From Doryteuthis pealeii (taxonomy: Eukaryota; Mollusca; Cephalopoda; Myopsida; Loliginidae), in the NCBI GenBank assembly GCA_023376005.1, contig CM042179.1:16038148-16102147 (forward strand): DNA of 64,000 nucleotides, in the 5' to 3' direction. Both the position numbers and the translations under genes were made by a program. Numbering within the stretch: the stretch's first letter is position 1; each line of letters begins with the position of its first letter. Of the stretch, positions 32,296-42,544 are shown one piece after another. The notes under the pieces were generated by a model that searched no databases, was not told the DNA's origin, and saw only the letters and a list, made by a program, of their open reading frames with translations.

Positions 32296-32915
32296 GATGT
32301 TAGGAGCAGATGTTAGGATCTTCACTCCCAAGATGCCCGCTTCTCACCGCGGTAGAAAACCCTTTTGGGCTTGAGGTTTTTGTAATAAAGAACAGACATA
32401 TAAAAAACAACAGTCTTGTTTATTTATTACAAACAAGAAATAAGCACAGATGATCAAGTTCAAAAGATAAAAGAAATGAACAGACACCCACATAGACTCA
32501 GCCCAGAGAAGGACTCAGTCCAGAGGAGATGGCAGCAACAAGTAAGAACAAGTAGAAAAGTAAGCGCCCATCACCTCCAACTCTCCTGTCTACTCTCTCC
32601 CATTTATATACCCAATACGTAAGGGGCATATAACACCCCAAGTAAGCTTGGACCCTCCCTAGTTGAGGGTTTGGGTGTAGTACACACTAGCCCTGATATG
32701 AACTACAACCAGTGAACAACAATAGTTAATGATAGGAAAATATATCTTCCAGATAACTTTCCATTTTTTAAAAAGATTACAGAATAAGTGTTGTAAAGAC
32801 AAAGAGTTATAGAACCCAAGTGAAGCCCTTGCAAAAGGACATTCTATTCACTATTATTGGAAAAATTATAGTTAAATTATCTGCCCCTGGCACCAGAGGG
32901 CAAATCGCCAACATA
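32296..32915 (-). mobile_element. Candidate solo LTR
   Basis: On the minus strand it starts TGTTGGCG and ends ATCCTAACA, a TG..CA boundary with a short inverted match. It has 'GGGTATATAAATGGGAG' about 300 nt in (TATA box) and AATAAATAAACAAG about 185 nt later (poly-A signal): the U3-R-U5 order. Base composition is more balanced than the surroundings. No target-site duplication, primer-binding site or coding region was found, so it could be another promoter-bearing repeat. Confidence 0.4.
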
Positions 32916-33274
32916 CAATATTGGCGCCTAAATTAAATTCCATGATGAAAGTCACTTATAGTGTTGGGCACTCAACTAGCGAGTCGTGTTTTCCAGCACT
33001 CCCTTTACCTTCACCCTCAGCAAGATAAGTCTGGCAACAAGCACCATTAAGTTTGCAACTTTTTCGTACCTTTTTGAATATATGTTTTTTATCTTCAATT
33101 GTTGTTCTTGTCTTCTTCACCCAAAATTTAATTGTTTATAAACTGGGAAATTATATGAGTCCTACCAAACCTCAAACTATTAAATATGGAGGGGATGATA
33201 TCAGAAATGGAAAGTCAAATTCTGATTTGATGAAAACATTTTCATTTTAAAAAAACTGAAATGTAATAGTTTTC

Positions 33275-33275
<1 letters not shown>
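32916..33275. other. No gene
   Basis: Mixed-composition DNA. The 65-codon frame at 33053 has no recognisable motif. Confidence 0.5.
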
Positions 33276-33353
<78 letters not shown>

Positions 33354-33445
33354 GTATGTGGGTATATATATATATATATATATATATAAGTGTGTGTGTG
33401 TGTGGTGTGTGTGTGTGTGTGTGTGTGTGTTGTGTGTGTGTGAGT
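33276..33445. repeat. (TC)n(TA)n(TG)n
   Basis: (TC)n 33276-33352, (TA)n 33363-33388, (TG)n 33389-33442. Confidence 0.95.
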
Positions 33446-33795
33446 GAGAGTAAGATCTAATAAAGAAAAATAAACATATAATATTTCCTCATGTTTTTTT
33501 AGTTCTAAGTTTCTGGAAAATATTTCTTTCTTAATAGAATTAAATTGTTAAGTGGAAAAAAAAAAGTTGTTTTTTTTTCTATCTTTCTAAAAGTTTGTTC
33601 TAAAATTAATAAAGGAGACTGAAAAGTCAAACTCACATTACTCTTTGGAAGAATTGCAAAACTTAAATTTTCTCTCCTCAGTTCTCTTAGATAAAAAAAA
33701 AAAAAAAGAATTTTATCCTTATTTAGTACTTATGAGAAGTATTATGTATTCAATTATTAAACATCATACATTAATACACTAATAAATTAAATTTT
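33446..33795. other. No gene
   Basis: AT-rich with poly-A/T runs. 'tattcaattattaaacatca' + 'tacattaa' is repeated at 33747 and 34098, flanking the hairpin-bearing segment below. Confidence 0.5.
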
Positions 33796-34140
33796 TATAT
33801 CTAGTGTATCGTACAATAAAAAAAAGGTATATTTTTATTGTACGATACACTAGATATATTCTATGGGGCCTCACATCAGTGAGGGGGGTCGGTGTGCAAA
33901 TAAAACCATTGAGAGGAAAGCCCCGAAACGGTCAACATTCTCTCCTGATGACCCCAAAACAAAATACATAACAATTCAATAACAAACAAAAGAATCATGG
34001 AATTGAACTTCTCATCGGTTTTGCTATTGGAACGAGGAGCATTCTACAGTCCGCCCGCTTTCTGGTGAGTTTCTGTTACTTATCAAGTAAATTTCTTCTA
34101 TTCAATTATTAAACATCATACATTAATGCACTAACAAATT
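33748..34140. repeat. Direct repeats flanking a 33.8-34.1 kb insertion
   Basis: 'tattcaattattaaacatca' and on to 'aaattaaattttt' occurs at 33748-33797 and 34100-34148 with few differences. The intervening 300 bp holds a 27-bp hairpin and a GC-richer stretch ('ggaaagccccgaaacggtca'). This is either a tandem duplication or a long target-site duplication. Confidence 0.55.
33796..33858. repeat. 27-bp perfect hairpin
   Basis: Arms 33796-33822 and 33832-33858 are exact complements around 9 bases. Confidence 0.85.
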
Positions 34141-34261
34141 AAATTTTTTCTATGAGTTTCCAGTGTGTGTAATTTCATACATATATGATTATGAATATAT
34201 TCAGAAGTTTAATTCTTTTTTTCAAAAACTTTTAAAACTAATCTTAATTATGACAGAAAAA

Positions 34262-34335
34262 CAGAAGTGAGAATCAAATTCATTTTTAATTATTTGCTAT
34301 TCTAGCTTGTTAACCATTACACCAGGAGAGGTACT
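34262..34335 (-). mobile_element. tRNA-like SINE head remnant
   Basis: The minus strand reads 'CCTGGTGTAATGGTTAACAA' (box A) and 'AATTTGATTCTCACTT' (box B-like). It does not continue into the SINE B body, so it is a different or truncated family. Confidence 0.4.
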
Positions 34336-34675
34336 CATGAATGCTTGCATGTAGTTACATTTCTTTAGAATTGGAAACGTTTAAAAAATCATGTAATTAT
34401 GTTTATAATCTTATTAATATCAGAATGGTTAATTATATAGTGATTTTTTTAATGTATACATATGATAGCACTTATCTTACATATGATAGCACTTCATATT
34501 ATAACCTATTTAGTGGAATAACGTGTATTTATTTATTGTGATGTAAAAAAGAAAAAGAAAAAAATCCTATTTGAAATCTATAACTATTTTTTTTTCTGAT
34601 GTTGAAAGTCATGAAACTTAAAATATAATTATCATTTAACTCATCAGTTTATTTCCTTGTTTCTGTTTAAGCTTT
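34336..34675. other. No gene
   Basis: AT-rich; nothing recognised. Confidence 0.5.
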
Positions 34676-34905
34676 TATGTATATATACACATACATATAA
34701 TTATAACATATGTATATATACATATACATATTATTATAACATATGTATATATACACATACATATAATTATAACATATGTATATAACATATTATTATAACA
34801 TGTATATATACACATACATATTATTATAACATTTTGTTTTTTATGCATCCACCATTATAAACTTCATATACACATACATATTATTATAACATTTTGTTTT
34901 TTATG
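34676..34905 (+). repeat. TA/CA-rich tandem repeat
   Basis: About six copies of a roughly 40-bp unit 'tatgtatatatacacataca' + 'tattattataaca'. The last two copies also share a longer flank 'ttttgttttttatgcatcca'. Confidence 0.85.
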
Positions 34906-34976
34906 CATCCACTTCAAACAAAATTGTTTCATTTCTTATGATGGAACAAATGATGAAAATATGTGAGCAAAAATAT

Positions 34977-35582
34977 TTGGTGCAATTCGGATTTGTGCAT
35001 CCTGGCTAAGTGGCACCTGCTCAAAATGTGAACCATGTTAGGTATGAACTGCTTAGCTGTTTGAAAGGCATTTCTACTGACAAATTAATGCAATACGAAA
35101 GCGATATTTACCACCCCCCACCCACCCTCTTTACTCAGTGGTATTTATTTAAAAATACATGACAATTGTTTTGAATCAAAATAAAATGAAAATACTGAAA
35201 AAAAAAATATTTTAAAGTGGGGCTAAAATATTTACATGTACATGTTGATAAAAAAACCTGGGTTGGGGGTTGGAAAATATCACTTTCTTATCACATTAAC
35301 TTGTTGATCTTAATGCCTTCAAATCACTAAAAATAAGATATTTGTTGATAAAAACGCTTTCAAACCACTAAAAAATGTTTTAAAGAGGGGGGAGTAAAAT
35401 ATTTACAATTATTTATTGATAAAAATATTTGGAGGGGTATCGCTTTCATATTGCATTAACTTCTTGGTAAAAATACCTTTAAGAGATAAGCAGTTCATAA
35501 CTAGCACGGTTCATTTTGAGCAGGCGCCACTTAGTGTTTTTTAGGGCAGGAGGCCAGGATGCACGAATCCAAATTGCACCAA
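34977..35582. mobile_element. 606-bp non-autonomous transposon with long TIRs
   Basis: The left end ('ttggtgcaattcggatttgt', 'gcatcctggc', 'acctgctcaaaatg', 'tatgaactgctta') and the right end in reverse complement ('ttggtgcaatttggattcgt', 'gcatcctggc', 'gcctgctcaaaatg', 'tatgaactgctta') match over about 130-150 bp, with an 18-bp indel. ATAT flanks both ends (34973-34976, 35583-35586) as a possible target duplication. No ORF. This is a MITE or foldback DNA transposon of unassigned superfamily. Confidence 0.75.
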
Positions 35583-35586
35583 ATAT

Positions 35587-36328
35587 AAAGCACATATGAA
35601 TATGATTATAGTATCTGTGTAACTACTTTGTGAATCATCTATTCTAAACAAAGCATTCTGGGATATCATTTCTTCTGAGATCTTAGACTCAAGTAGATAT
35701 GATACACCTATGTTTTTTTATACTTATGAATTAAAAATTAAGATACTGTTAAATCAAACATTACCAATTTTTTGCAGTATTTTTTTAAAATTCCATTTTC
35801 TTTTTATCCCAACACTCAAAAAAACAGTCTATGGCTATGAACCGATTTAAATTGGAGGTAAAGAATAAACTTACAGCAAAACTCAAAATCATATCCTGTT
35901 TTCTGTGAGTAGTCTGGTAATACAAGAGCTACCACATAAGACAAGGTTACAAAGACTACAGTCATTCTAATCTAACCATATAGCCATTTCTTATCTTCCT
36001 CAACAGACTGGTTTTTGGCCATCTTTATTTACATACACAAGTAATATCATTCATAATATTTTTTTGAATTTCTTACATCACTGGTTGTCAAAATTTATTG
36101 TATCTTTATATTTGACTTACATAGCACACCAACTCATTATTTCATTAAAATATGAATATACATATTCACATAATATTCACACTGGACACATTTGAGGCTA
36201 AAAATATGTGTGTGTGTATTTTGAAAAATTGATTTGGGAAATAATCATGGCATACTGTTATGTCATGGCACACAGTTTGCGAACCTTAATCCAAAACAAA
36301 TTATTTTTTAACAAGCATTTCTTTCATC
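35587..36328. other. No gene
   Basis: AT-rich; no element recognised. Confidence 0.5.
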
Positions 36329-36333
36329 ATAAT

Positions 36334-36564
36334 TGTTGTGGGGTTTTAAGGGTAAGAAATAAGACAAATGACTCGTAACAATGTATACAAATGTACTGAA
36401 CAAAAGGAGTAGAAATTTACAGCAAAGAAAGTGGAGATTGCGTTCGACCAATACAGTTATGAGCTGACACACATTTGCTTTGTCTCAAGCCACAATTGTT
36501 CCTATTACTTATAGTAGCCGTCGGAGCATTCCATTTATGTCCATAGGTTATATCACCTATAACA
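36334..36564. mobile_element. Candidate solo LTR with 5-bp target duplication
   Basis: Begins TGTTGTGGGG and ends CCTATAACA, with ATAAT immediately before (36329-36333) and after (36565-36569). 231 bp. TG..CA ends with an imperfect inverted match and a 5-bp duplication fit an LTR retrotransposon solo LTR. Orientation unresolved; the minus strand has a TATA-like CATAAATGG. Confidence 0.5.
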
Positions 36565-36736
36565 ATAATTTTATTTGCTTTTTAATGCAAATCTCTCTAT
36601 TCTGATCTGATTTGTTTACTAATATATTTAGAGTGAAGATAGAAAGTTACTGAAAATAAAAGAAATACTAGTTAAAAAATTAATTATTCTAATTAATAAA
36701 TATATTTTTTAATAATATTACTAGTAATACTACAAG

Positions 36737-37145
36737 CATGTGTCATCATCATCATCAGGTTACATTCACAGCACAAATCCTCATGACTCTCTCTCTCACC
36801 AATTGTCCCTATTGGTCAATGCTTCTGGCAGGTCTTCTGCATGACATCCAGAATCCACATGATGTAGGTTTTTGCTGGTGTGTCTATGTGTAGGTGTTCA
36901 TGCGAAAATATCACTTATGAGTTTGTCTTTGCTTCTCCAGCAATGTTCAGCATATCTTGTTGGTCTTATTTGGATGATTTGTGTGATGGGAAGTAAGTGG
37001 CCATACAGTTGCTTTCTTGTGGGGTGCTGCTTCCAGGATTTGTTAAAGACAGCATGCAGCATCTTTGGGCAGTTCCCATTTATCTTTTCTTCTAAGAGTC
37101 CAAGTGGTGTAGCCACTGATACACCTACAGCTTGGAAAAATTCTT
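36737..37145 (-). mobile_element. LINE 3' end with (GAT)n tail, decayed
   Basis: The minus strand gives 'MLHAVFNKSWKQHPTRKQLY', 'GHLLPITQIIQIRPTRYAEH', 'CWRSKDKLISDIFA', then a stop, then 'EDLPEALTNRDNW', and ends with a (GAT)n run (plus strand 36745-36759). Same family as 26861-27302. An 'SVATPLGLLEEK' joint shows a deletion where LYGCTTWTLTRR should stand. Confidence 0.85.
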
Positions 37146-37154
37146 ACCTGATGC

Positions 37155-37215
37155 AGTGAGTTGGCAGGACCCAGTATTGAACCCAGAACCTTGCAATTCT
37201 TAGGTGGATAGGTTT
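37155..37215 (-). mobile_element. SINE A head fragment
   Basis: 'gtgagttggcaggacccagt' and 'attgaacccagaaccttgca' match the SINE A B-box side on the minus strand. It abuts the LINE tail. Confidence 0.6.
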
Positions 37216-37604
37216 ATTCTCTATTTCTGATCTTGTATGCTATCATAGTAGGTATTGATCAACAGAAATGGCAGTAGGCAGTATAAAAGGTTAATTGAAT
37301 GTTACCCAAAGAAGATCTGACAGAAGATAAAAGAGATGGTTGGGGGTGTGGGTAAGACATGGCAGAGGTTAGCACAAGAGTCTTGAAAAAAGACTTTGTT
37401 AAGTAGGGGATTCCAACTAACCATTGTAGACAGGTTGAGATGAAAAGGAACTGTAATTAAGTTAAAAGAAATACTACTTAAAAAGTTCATTCTAATTGAC
37501 ATTTTTTTTTTATCTCAGAAATTAAATAAAAATATTCCTACTAATAGTAAAAGTATATACAAAAAAGATGACAATATGTCAGGAATGTCTATATTGGTAA
37601 AAAA
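37216..37604. other. No gene
   Basis: Includes a 66-codon minus frame (37302-37502) with no recognisable motif. Confidence 0.5.
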
Positions 37605-37822
37605 AAAGTAAAGTCATTGGGGTGGCCTAATGTCAGTATCAGCCAGACAGCGCTAGACCAAGGAGATTATTTTAGCATCTGAGGTGGACCTACCATCAGC
37701 TCCTCACTTTACTGCACAGATCCCTGTGCTACTCATACACTGAGTTGGCAAGGGCCGGTATTGAACCAGGGACCTTGCAATTCCTAGCCGAACGCTCTAC
37801 TGACTGAGCTAAACTGGCCCTT
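37605..37822 (-). mobile_element. SINE A copy with internal deletions
   Basis: Minus strand. Tail 'aagtaaagtcattggggtgg', a deletion joining 'cagccagacag' to 'cgctagaccaaggagatt', head 'ggtattgaaccagggacctt' and 'gctctactgactgagctaaa'. Confidence 0.92.
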
Positions 37823-38395
37823 TTTATATATCTATATGGGTAAATTAGTATTATTGAAACTATTAGGCTCTGTGATCTATTATAATGCTATAATATCTTC
37901 TATTCATCTTAAGGAAAGCAACAGATTAACTAAAGTCTTACCCAATAGCAACATGTGTAAACCACAGGATGATGGCTATTATGTTACATAATGAATAGGG
38001 TAGCCTATTCAATTTATAATGTAGTGTAATATTGTTGTATATTGATAAGTACCATTGTTTTTAGACTGTTAGTGTAGAGATAGATTTTGAATTCAAGGTT
38101 GTTGAAATTCAAAATCAGAGGCATTTAGATGATTGACGCTCACTGACAACAAGTTGACCTCAACTTCCTGCCGCTGGGAAACGGTGGGAAATAAGTAGTT
38201 AGATTAGTCAGTTAAGTCAGAGACATCGTAATGTAAGTACATATCGGTTTCATTTCCCCAAGTGGTTGAGAGTTCTGGTTCTGACTTAAAGATTTGATCA
38301 CAAAATATATGCCTTGCATTATTTCTGAGAGAACTGATTGCAACCTTAGCAAAATCAAAACAGACTTATAACAGAACCAGACTAATCAACAATTT
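37823..38395. other. No gene; repeat relic at 38060-38240
   Basis: Contains the sequence related to 32148-32290. Otherwise unrecognised. Confidence 0.45.
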
Positions 38396-38543
38396 GAATA
38401 GCAGAACAGACTGGGCTCTTTAACCTTGGCTACATAACCAGTCTAGGAGAAAGAAAACTCTGAATTCAAACTTGTTAAACTCCACTTAAGAAATTGACCT
38501 TGTGTCGCATCCTGCTCATGTGGAGGGGTTGGTAAATATATAC
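38396..38543 (+). mobile_element. SINE B 3' half
   Basis: 'cagactgggctctttaacct' to 'gaggggttggtaaatatata', with no head. Confidence 0.88.
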
Positions 38544-39360
38544 ATGTCCATTTTGTTCTTTATAATGAACACAAAGACTTTGTTGTTTTTTATGTTTTTA
38601 TTTCCCTAGACCCAAACAAGTGCAGTAAAAAACTCAGAGAACTTCACTTTTAGTATCCAGCTGTGAAGAGCACCTTGATTCAACTCAGCTCTTTCCCACA
38701 GATTTGGCATCATGTGACATCCTCCACGAATGAGAATGTGATGCTACAGGTCACTCAGGGGGCAGAAGCTGTCTGTCAAAACCCTGGTTATTTTCCATCA
38801 CTTTTCTTCAGAATTGCATTTTTAACTTTTGAATCTAAATATTCTTATATATCCACTTCTTCTGCTGGGTATATATATTGAAAGAGTTCTTTTCTATTCT
38901 TCTTATGAGGAGAGATGAGAGGCATCCGTGGTTATACCCTCATAAATCATTCTTACTTACTTGCCGAGAGTAGCTAGCTGGTATCTTAATTTCTTCTGTT
39001 CTGTAATCTGTTGCTATCTTCATTTCTTCTTCAAACTGGTCTTTCTTAGTCTTCTGAAACATCTAGACAGCAATCTCGACATATAGAAATCATCATTTTA
39101 TTATATAAATTTCTCAGCCATGCACATGTCTAGACAGTAATCTAAACATCTAGACATCATCACTTTATCATATAAGTTGCTCAGTTGAAAACATTTTCAT
39201 TTAAAGTTGCTCAAATGAACACACATTTTCATTTGAATTAAAACTTTTACAATTGAAACAATTTAAATCTTGAAAATTTTTCATTATATTTTGTTTGTTA
39301 ATAAATTATATCAGAAGATGAAAGATGGTAATATGGTTATATTTTGAATGACTGAAAAAC
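38544..39360. other. No gene
   Basis: Contains a local repeat of 'catctagacagcaatct'/'catgtctagacagtaatct' (39060-39150). No coding signal recognised. Confidence 0.5.
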
Positions 39361-39361
39361 T

Positions 39362-39520
39362 CAATGGCCTGATCGATAATGCAGCTGTTCTGTTAACACT
39401 GACTTTGTAAGAAAAAAAAATGAGTTTGAATCTTGCTGGAGGTTTATTGTTTATTTCTAACCAATACTCATTACAAACATAAAATTGTGATATGAGTATT
39501 GCTATAAAAAAATAAATTAA
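39362..39520 (+). mobile_element. tRNA-like SINE remnant
   Basis: 'caatggcctgatcgataatg' (box A-like) and 'gagtttgaatcttgctgg' (box B-like) 55 nt apart, followed by 'ggtttattgtttatttct' and 'caatactcattacaa'. A related 3' part occurs at 39776-39835, so this is a separate small family. Confidence 0.45.
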
Positions 39521-39993
39521 ATTAAAATGATAAAAATAATGATAAAAATTAATAATATTTAATTACAGAATTTTTTAAAATATATTATTACTACTAATAA
39601 TAATAGTGTATCTTAAAGGTGGTTAAGTACTGGGTAATGAGGAAAAATAAGTTTTATTGTGTTTAATTTGAAAACTGCAATGATAGTCTTCACATCCTTA
39701 TTAATAAGGAAACTGTCATATTAAGCCTGGATTCCAGTGCAAAATGATACAAATTTTAAGTTAACAAAAAAAACAAAGGTTTATTCTTTATTTTCAATCC
39801 TGAATGCTTATTACAATGATGGTCTAAAATTTGTGATAAGAAGACACTGAGAATTAAGATTTAAAAAAAAAAAAACAAGCTAAAAAACAAAACAAATAAT
39901 AATTGGCAATTATTAGAAATTCAAAAATAAATCATTTTTTTTTTCAAAATATTATTTGTCAGTTACTCTTTTCCTAAAATAAAGTAATATATG

Positions 39994-39998
<5 letters not shown>
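39521..39998. other. AT-rich, second copy of the preceding element's 3' part
   Basis: 'aaaggtttattctttatttt' and 'tgcttattacaatgatgg' at about 39775-39825 resemble 39440-39475. Nothing else. Confidence 0.45.

Positions 39999-40077
<79 letters not shown>
39999..40077. repeat. (CA)n(TA)n(TG)n
   Basis: Symmetrical compound microsatellite that is nearly a palindrome. It abuts the 3' end of the ribozyme relic. Confidence 0.95.
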
Positions 40078-40079
<2 letters not shown>

Positions 40080-40310
40080 ATCCACAGACACGTGTTTTGA
40101 AGTTTACTTCTCATCAATGTGGCTCAACTTTTAACAGCTTCATCTAGCCGGAATTTTCGTACATTAATTCAACAGAATTTTCGTACATCAAGCTCCTTAC
40201 CCTCTCTCTATATATTGCAGATAATATGGGTGGTGGTGCTCAATATCATTGATAGAGCATTTATATTTGAGTTAAGGTGGCATGGATATGAAGTCAACAC
40301 CTAGTTACTG
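40078..40310 (-). mobile_element. Family G copy 3 with a different 5' part
   Basis: The ribozyme region (40082-40122) matches SINE G. The minus-strand upstream sequence is unlike copies 1 and 2: it contains a twofold 'gaattttcgtacat' repeat (40152, 40177) and, further out, a weakly tRNA-like stretch on the plus strand. The ribozyme module may have been joined to another head. Confidence 0.45.
40082..40122 (-). ncRNA. Hammerhead relic with perfect stems (family G)
   Basis: Minus strand: stem I CCACA (40122-40118) with UGUGG (40086-40082); UUGAUGA (40117-40111); stem II GAAG-UAAA-CUUC (40110-40099); AAAA (40098-40095) in place of GAAA; stem III CACGUG (40094-40089); U-C at 40088-40087. All three helices are perfect. 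The two core changes are C to U and G to A, the latter at a former CpG (CUUC|GAAA). Confidence 0.65.
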
Positions 40311-40381
40311 ACAGTTTCTCACCTATGCGATCTTCAGACCAAATGGAGAAATTTGTTTTGACAAATTAAAAAAATAAAATG

Positions 40382-40386
<5 letters not shown>

Positions 40387-40425
<39 letters not shown>
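40387..40425. repeat. (TA)n
   Basis: Flanks the palindromic SINE E tail on its left; a longer TA tract lies at 40661-40730 on its right. Confidence 0.95.
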
Positions 40426-40427
<2 letters not shown>

Positions 40428-40431
40428 AAAC

Positions 40432-40656
40432 ACGGTTTGTTTGGAATGGCTTTTTTGCCGACAATTTTTGGGAGAATAAGTGCTTAATTGGAGTCGTACC
40501 TAATTTTTGAAAATTAATTAATTAATAATGAATTAGGCGGGAATACCTATTTAAATGTATGGCTAAACAATTAGCCATACATTTAAATAGGTATTCCCGC
40601 CTAATTCATTATTAATTAATTAATTTTCAAAAATTAGGTACGACTCCAATTAAGCA

Positions 40657-40660
<4 letters not shown>
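40432..40660. mobile_element. Two SINE E tails, head to head
   Basis: 40432-40566 is an E tail on the minus strand from its 3' end up to 'GGCTAA'. 40571-40660 is the same sequence on the plus strand. 40477-40566 and 40571-40660 are exact complements over 90 bases with loop 'acaa'. The second copy stops at 'taagcactta' in a TA tract. Confidence 0.9.
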
Positions 40661-40734
<74 letters not shown>

Positions 40735-40747
40735 TTAAAGAATAAAT

Positions 40748-40820
40748 AGGACTGGTTTAGCTTAGTCAGTTGAGTGACTGACTAGAAACCACAAGGTCCC
40801 TGGTTCGATACCTCAATAAG
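40748..40820 (+). mobile_element. SINE A head fragment
   Basis: 'gactggtttagcttagtcag' and 'ccctggttcgatacc' with nothing of the body. Confidence 0.8.
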
Positions 40821-41269
40821 AAATCTGGTATCCCAGCCATAAGTAGTAAAAAGATAATGTGTCCAAGTTTGGCTTGTCTTTTTCTATTTCAAATGGTTCA
40901 AATGGATGTTATAAGATTTAGTGAGAGAACATTCAATATACACGAAAAATCTTCGAGGTCAGTGAAAGGAATTGGACAAACACATGATTCAAAATTTAAC
41001 AAAATTTTAATTTCCGAACAATATGGGAAGAAAAAACTGTCTGTCTGTAGTGAGTGCATGTATGTAACATATAATACAAAAATGTCTTAATTTTTTAGAG
41101 ATTAATAGAGGGAATGAGATATGCAAAATATTACTTATCTTTTTTATGACCAGGATTAATGCAGATTATGCCATTCACTTCACAAAGGGTTATTCTTATT
41201 GCCGAGTGTAAAGTTTAAAGGTTCATAGAAGAATTTGATATTTCTCCTTCCTGGTTAAAATTCTATTTA
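40821..41269. other. No gene
   Basis: The 77-codon frame at 40857-41090 has no recognised motif. I leave it uncalled. Confidence 0.45.
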
Positions 41270-41361
41270 TTTGTTAAATGGCCTTTCAACCTTTGTGGGC
41301 CATTTAATGAAAAAACTATCCTCGCAGAATAACAGTAGTGATACTATTTAACCCATAGCTG
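41270..41361 (-). mobile_element. SINE C tail fragment
   Basis: 'tgttaaatggcctttcaacc' + 'tttgtgggccatttaatg', then 'ctatttaacccatagctggg', as in the other minus-strand C copies. It runs into TA. Confidence 0.7.
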
Positions 41362-41416
<55 letters not shown>

Positions 41417-41457
41417 GGTCAAGAATATATCAGAAAAATTTTTTTTTTACTGGGTTA

Positions 41458-41513
<56 letters not shown>

Positions 41514-41535
41514 CCCAGTAAAAAAAATTTTTTGT
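41362..41535. repeat. Inverted repeat with (TA)n centre
   Basis: TA tracts at 41362-41413 and 41462-41508. 'tttttttttactgggttata' (41442-41461) and 'tataacccagtaaaaaaaat' (41507-41527) form the arms of a foldback around the second tract. Confidence 0.8.
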
Positions 41536-41884
41536 CTGAAGATTGGAACTGAAAGGTTAATTTCTTTAAGTCTCCTGAAATAGTCTATTATGCTTTTGAC
41601 CTAAATCTTCTTTGTTATTTTTTCCCTAATATAATTTTGCTCTGTGCCTCTAACAATAAGAGCACACATTGAGCTCTGAAAATTACGACAACTGAAAAAC
41701 TACTATGCTGAAGTTTTCTTTACTCAATCTTTGGATTATATAGGTAAAAAAAGTTTTTTCACTGAACAGATGCTTTCGCCACTTCTAATACACTTCTCTG
41801 CCCAGATTATAGTGACTTGTCAAACACTTAAAAAATTATTTTAATTTTTTAAACTTTCTAAAAAACAGTTTCTTTAACAAGAAA
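41536..41884. other. Probable body of ribozyme-bearing element H
   Basis: No coding frame. It precedes the hammerhead below on the same strand and has no other relative in the window, so its limits are unknown. Confidence 0.3.
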
Positions 41885-41927
41885 TTTTCTCCTGACAATG
41901 ACCAAAGGTTGAAACTAGTTGAGAAAA
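41885..41927 (+). ncRNA. Hammerhead-like motif, one core change (family H)
   Basis: Stem I TTTTCTC (41885-41891) with GAGAAAA (41921-41927), 7 bp perfect; CTGACAA (41892-41898; CTGACGA expected, a CpG to CpA change); one extra T; stem II GACC (41900-41903) with GGTT (41907-41910), loop AAA; GAAA (41911-41914); loopless stem III CTAG (41915-41918); T-T at 41919-41920. 'aataaa' follows at 41927, as in Penelope-like ends. Probably inactive now. Confidence 0.55.
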
Positions 41928-41982
41928 ATAAACAACATAAAAGAAATATTCCTGTTTGTCATATCACTTTTTATTCATCTTA

Positions 41983-41995
41983 TATATATATATGT

Positions 41996-42030
<35 letters not shown>
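41983..42030. repeat. (TA)n(TG)n
   Basis: Compound microsatellite. Confidence 0.9.
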
Positions 42031-42544
42031 ATATCTATTGTGATTTAATGCAAATAGTTTTTACTTTTCATTTTTTTTCTTGTACTCAAATTCACCCTAA
42101 TCAAGATTATTTGGTCACTAAAAGTTAAAAGTGTTACAAAATTTCAAATAAAATGTAAGGATGTAACAAAATAGAATTACAAATTGGAAATAAAGCAGAA
42201 ATACAAACTAACCCTGAAATTAAATAGTCTATGGATGCAGCTGGAAGGAAAGCATTTGCGGAAGTTTCATCCACCTGCAGATGTTTTAGGAAATAAGCTG
42301 TTGGAATAGAAAATGTGTCTTGTTTGGGGAATATTCAGAAAGAACAGACTTTCTTTGCAAAACATATTCTTACTGAAAATTCTCAATTAAATGAAAACAA
42401 TGAATGCTGCTCATCCAAATATCTTCCATGAAAGACAGACAAACTGGCAACATTTCAGTGATGGTAAACTGACTGAAATTACAAGAACTGATAATCTCCC
42501 ACAAGGCTATTCATCAAGTACCCTATATTAAAAAGACTAGTACA
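42031..42544. other. No gene
   Basis: About 500 bp of moderately complex sequence without recognised motif or relative in the window. Confidence 0.45.

Noticed and set aside
33880..33970. Possible hammerhead around 'ccccgaaacggtcaac' and 'cctgatgacccc'
   Set aside because: CTGATGA and GAAAC are in the wrong order and distance, and no consistent stem I/II set can be drawn on either strand.
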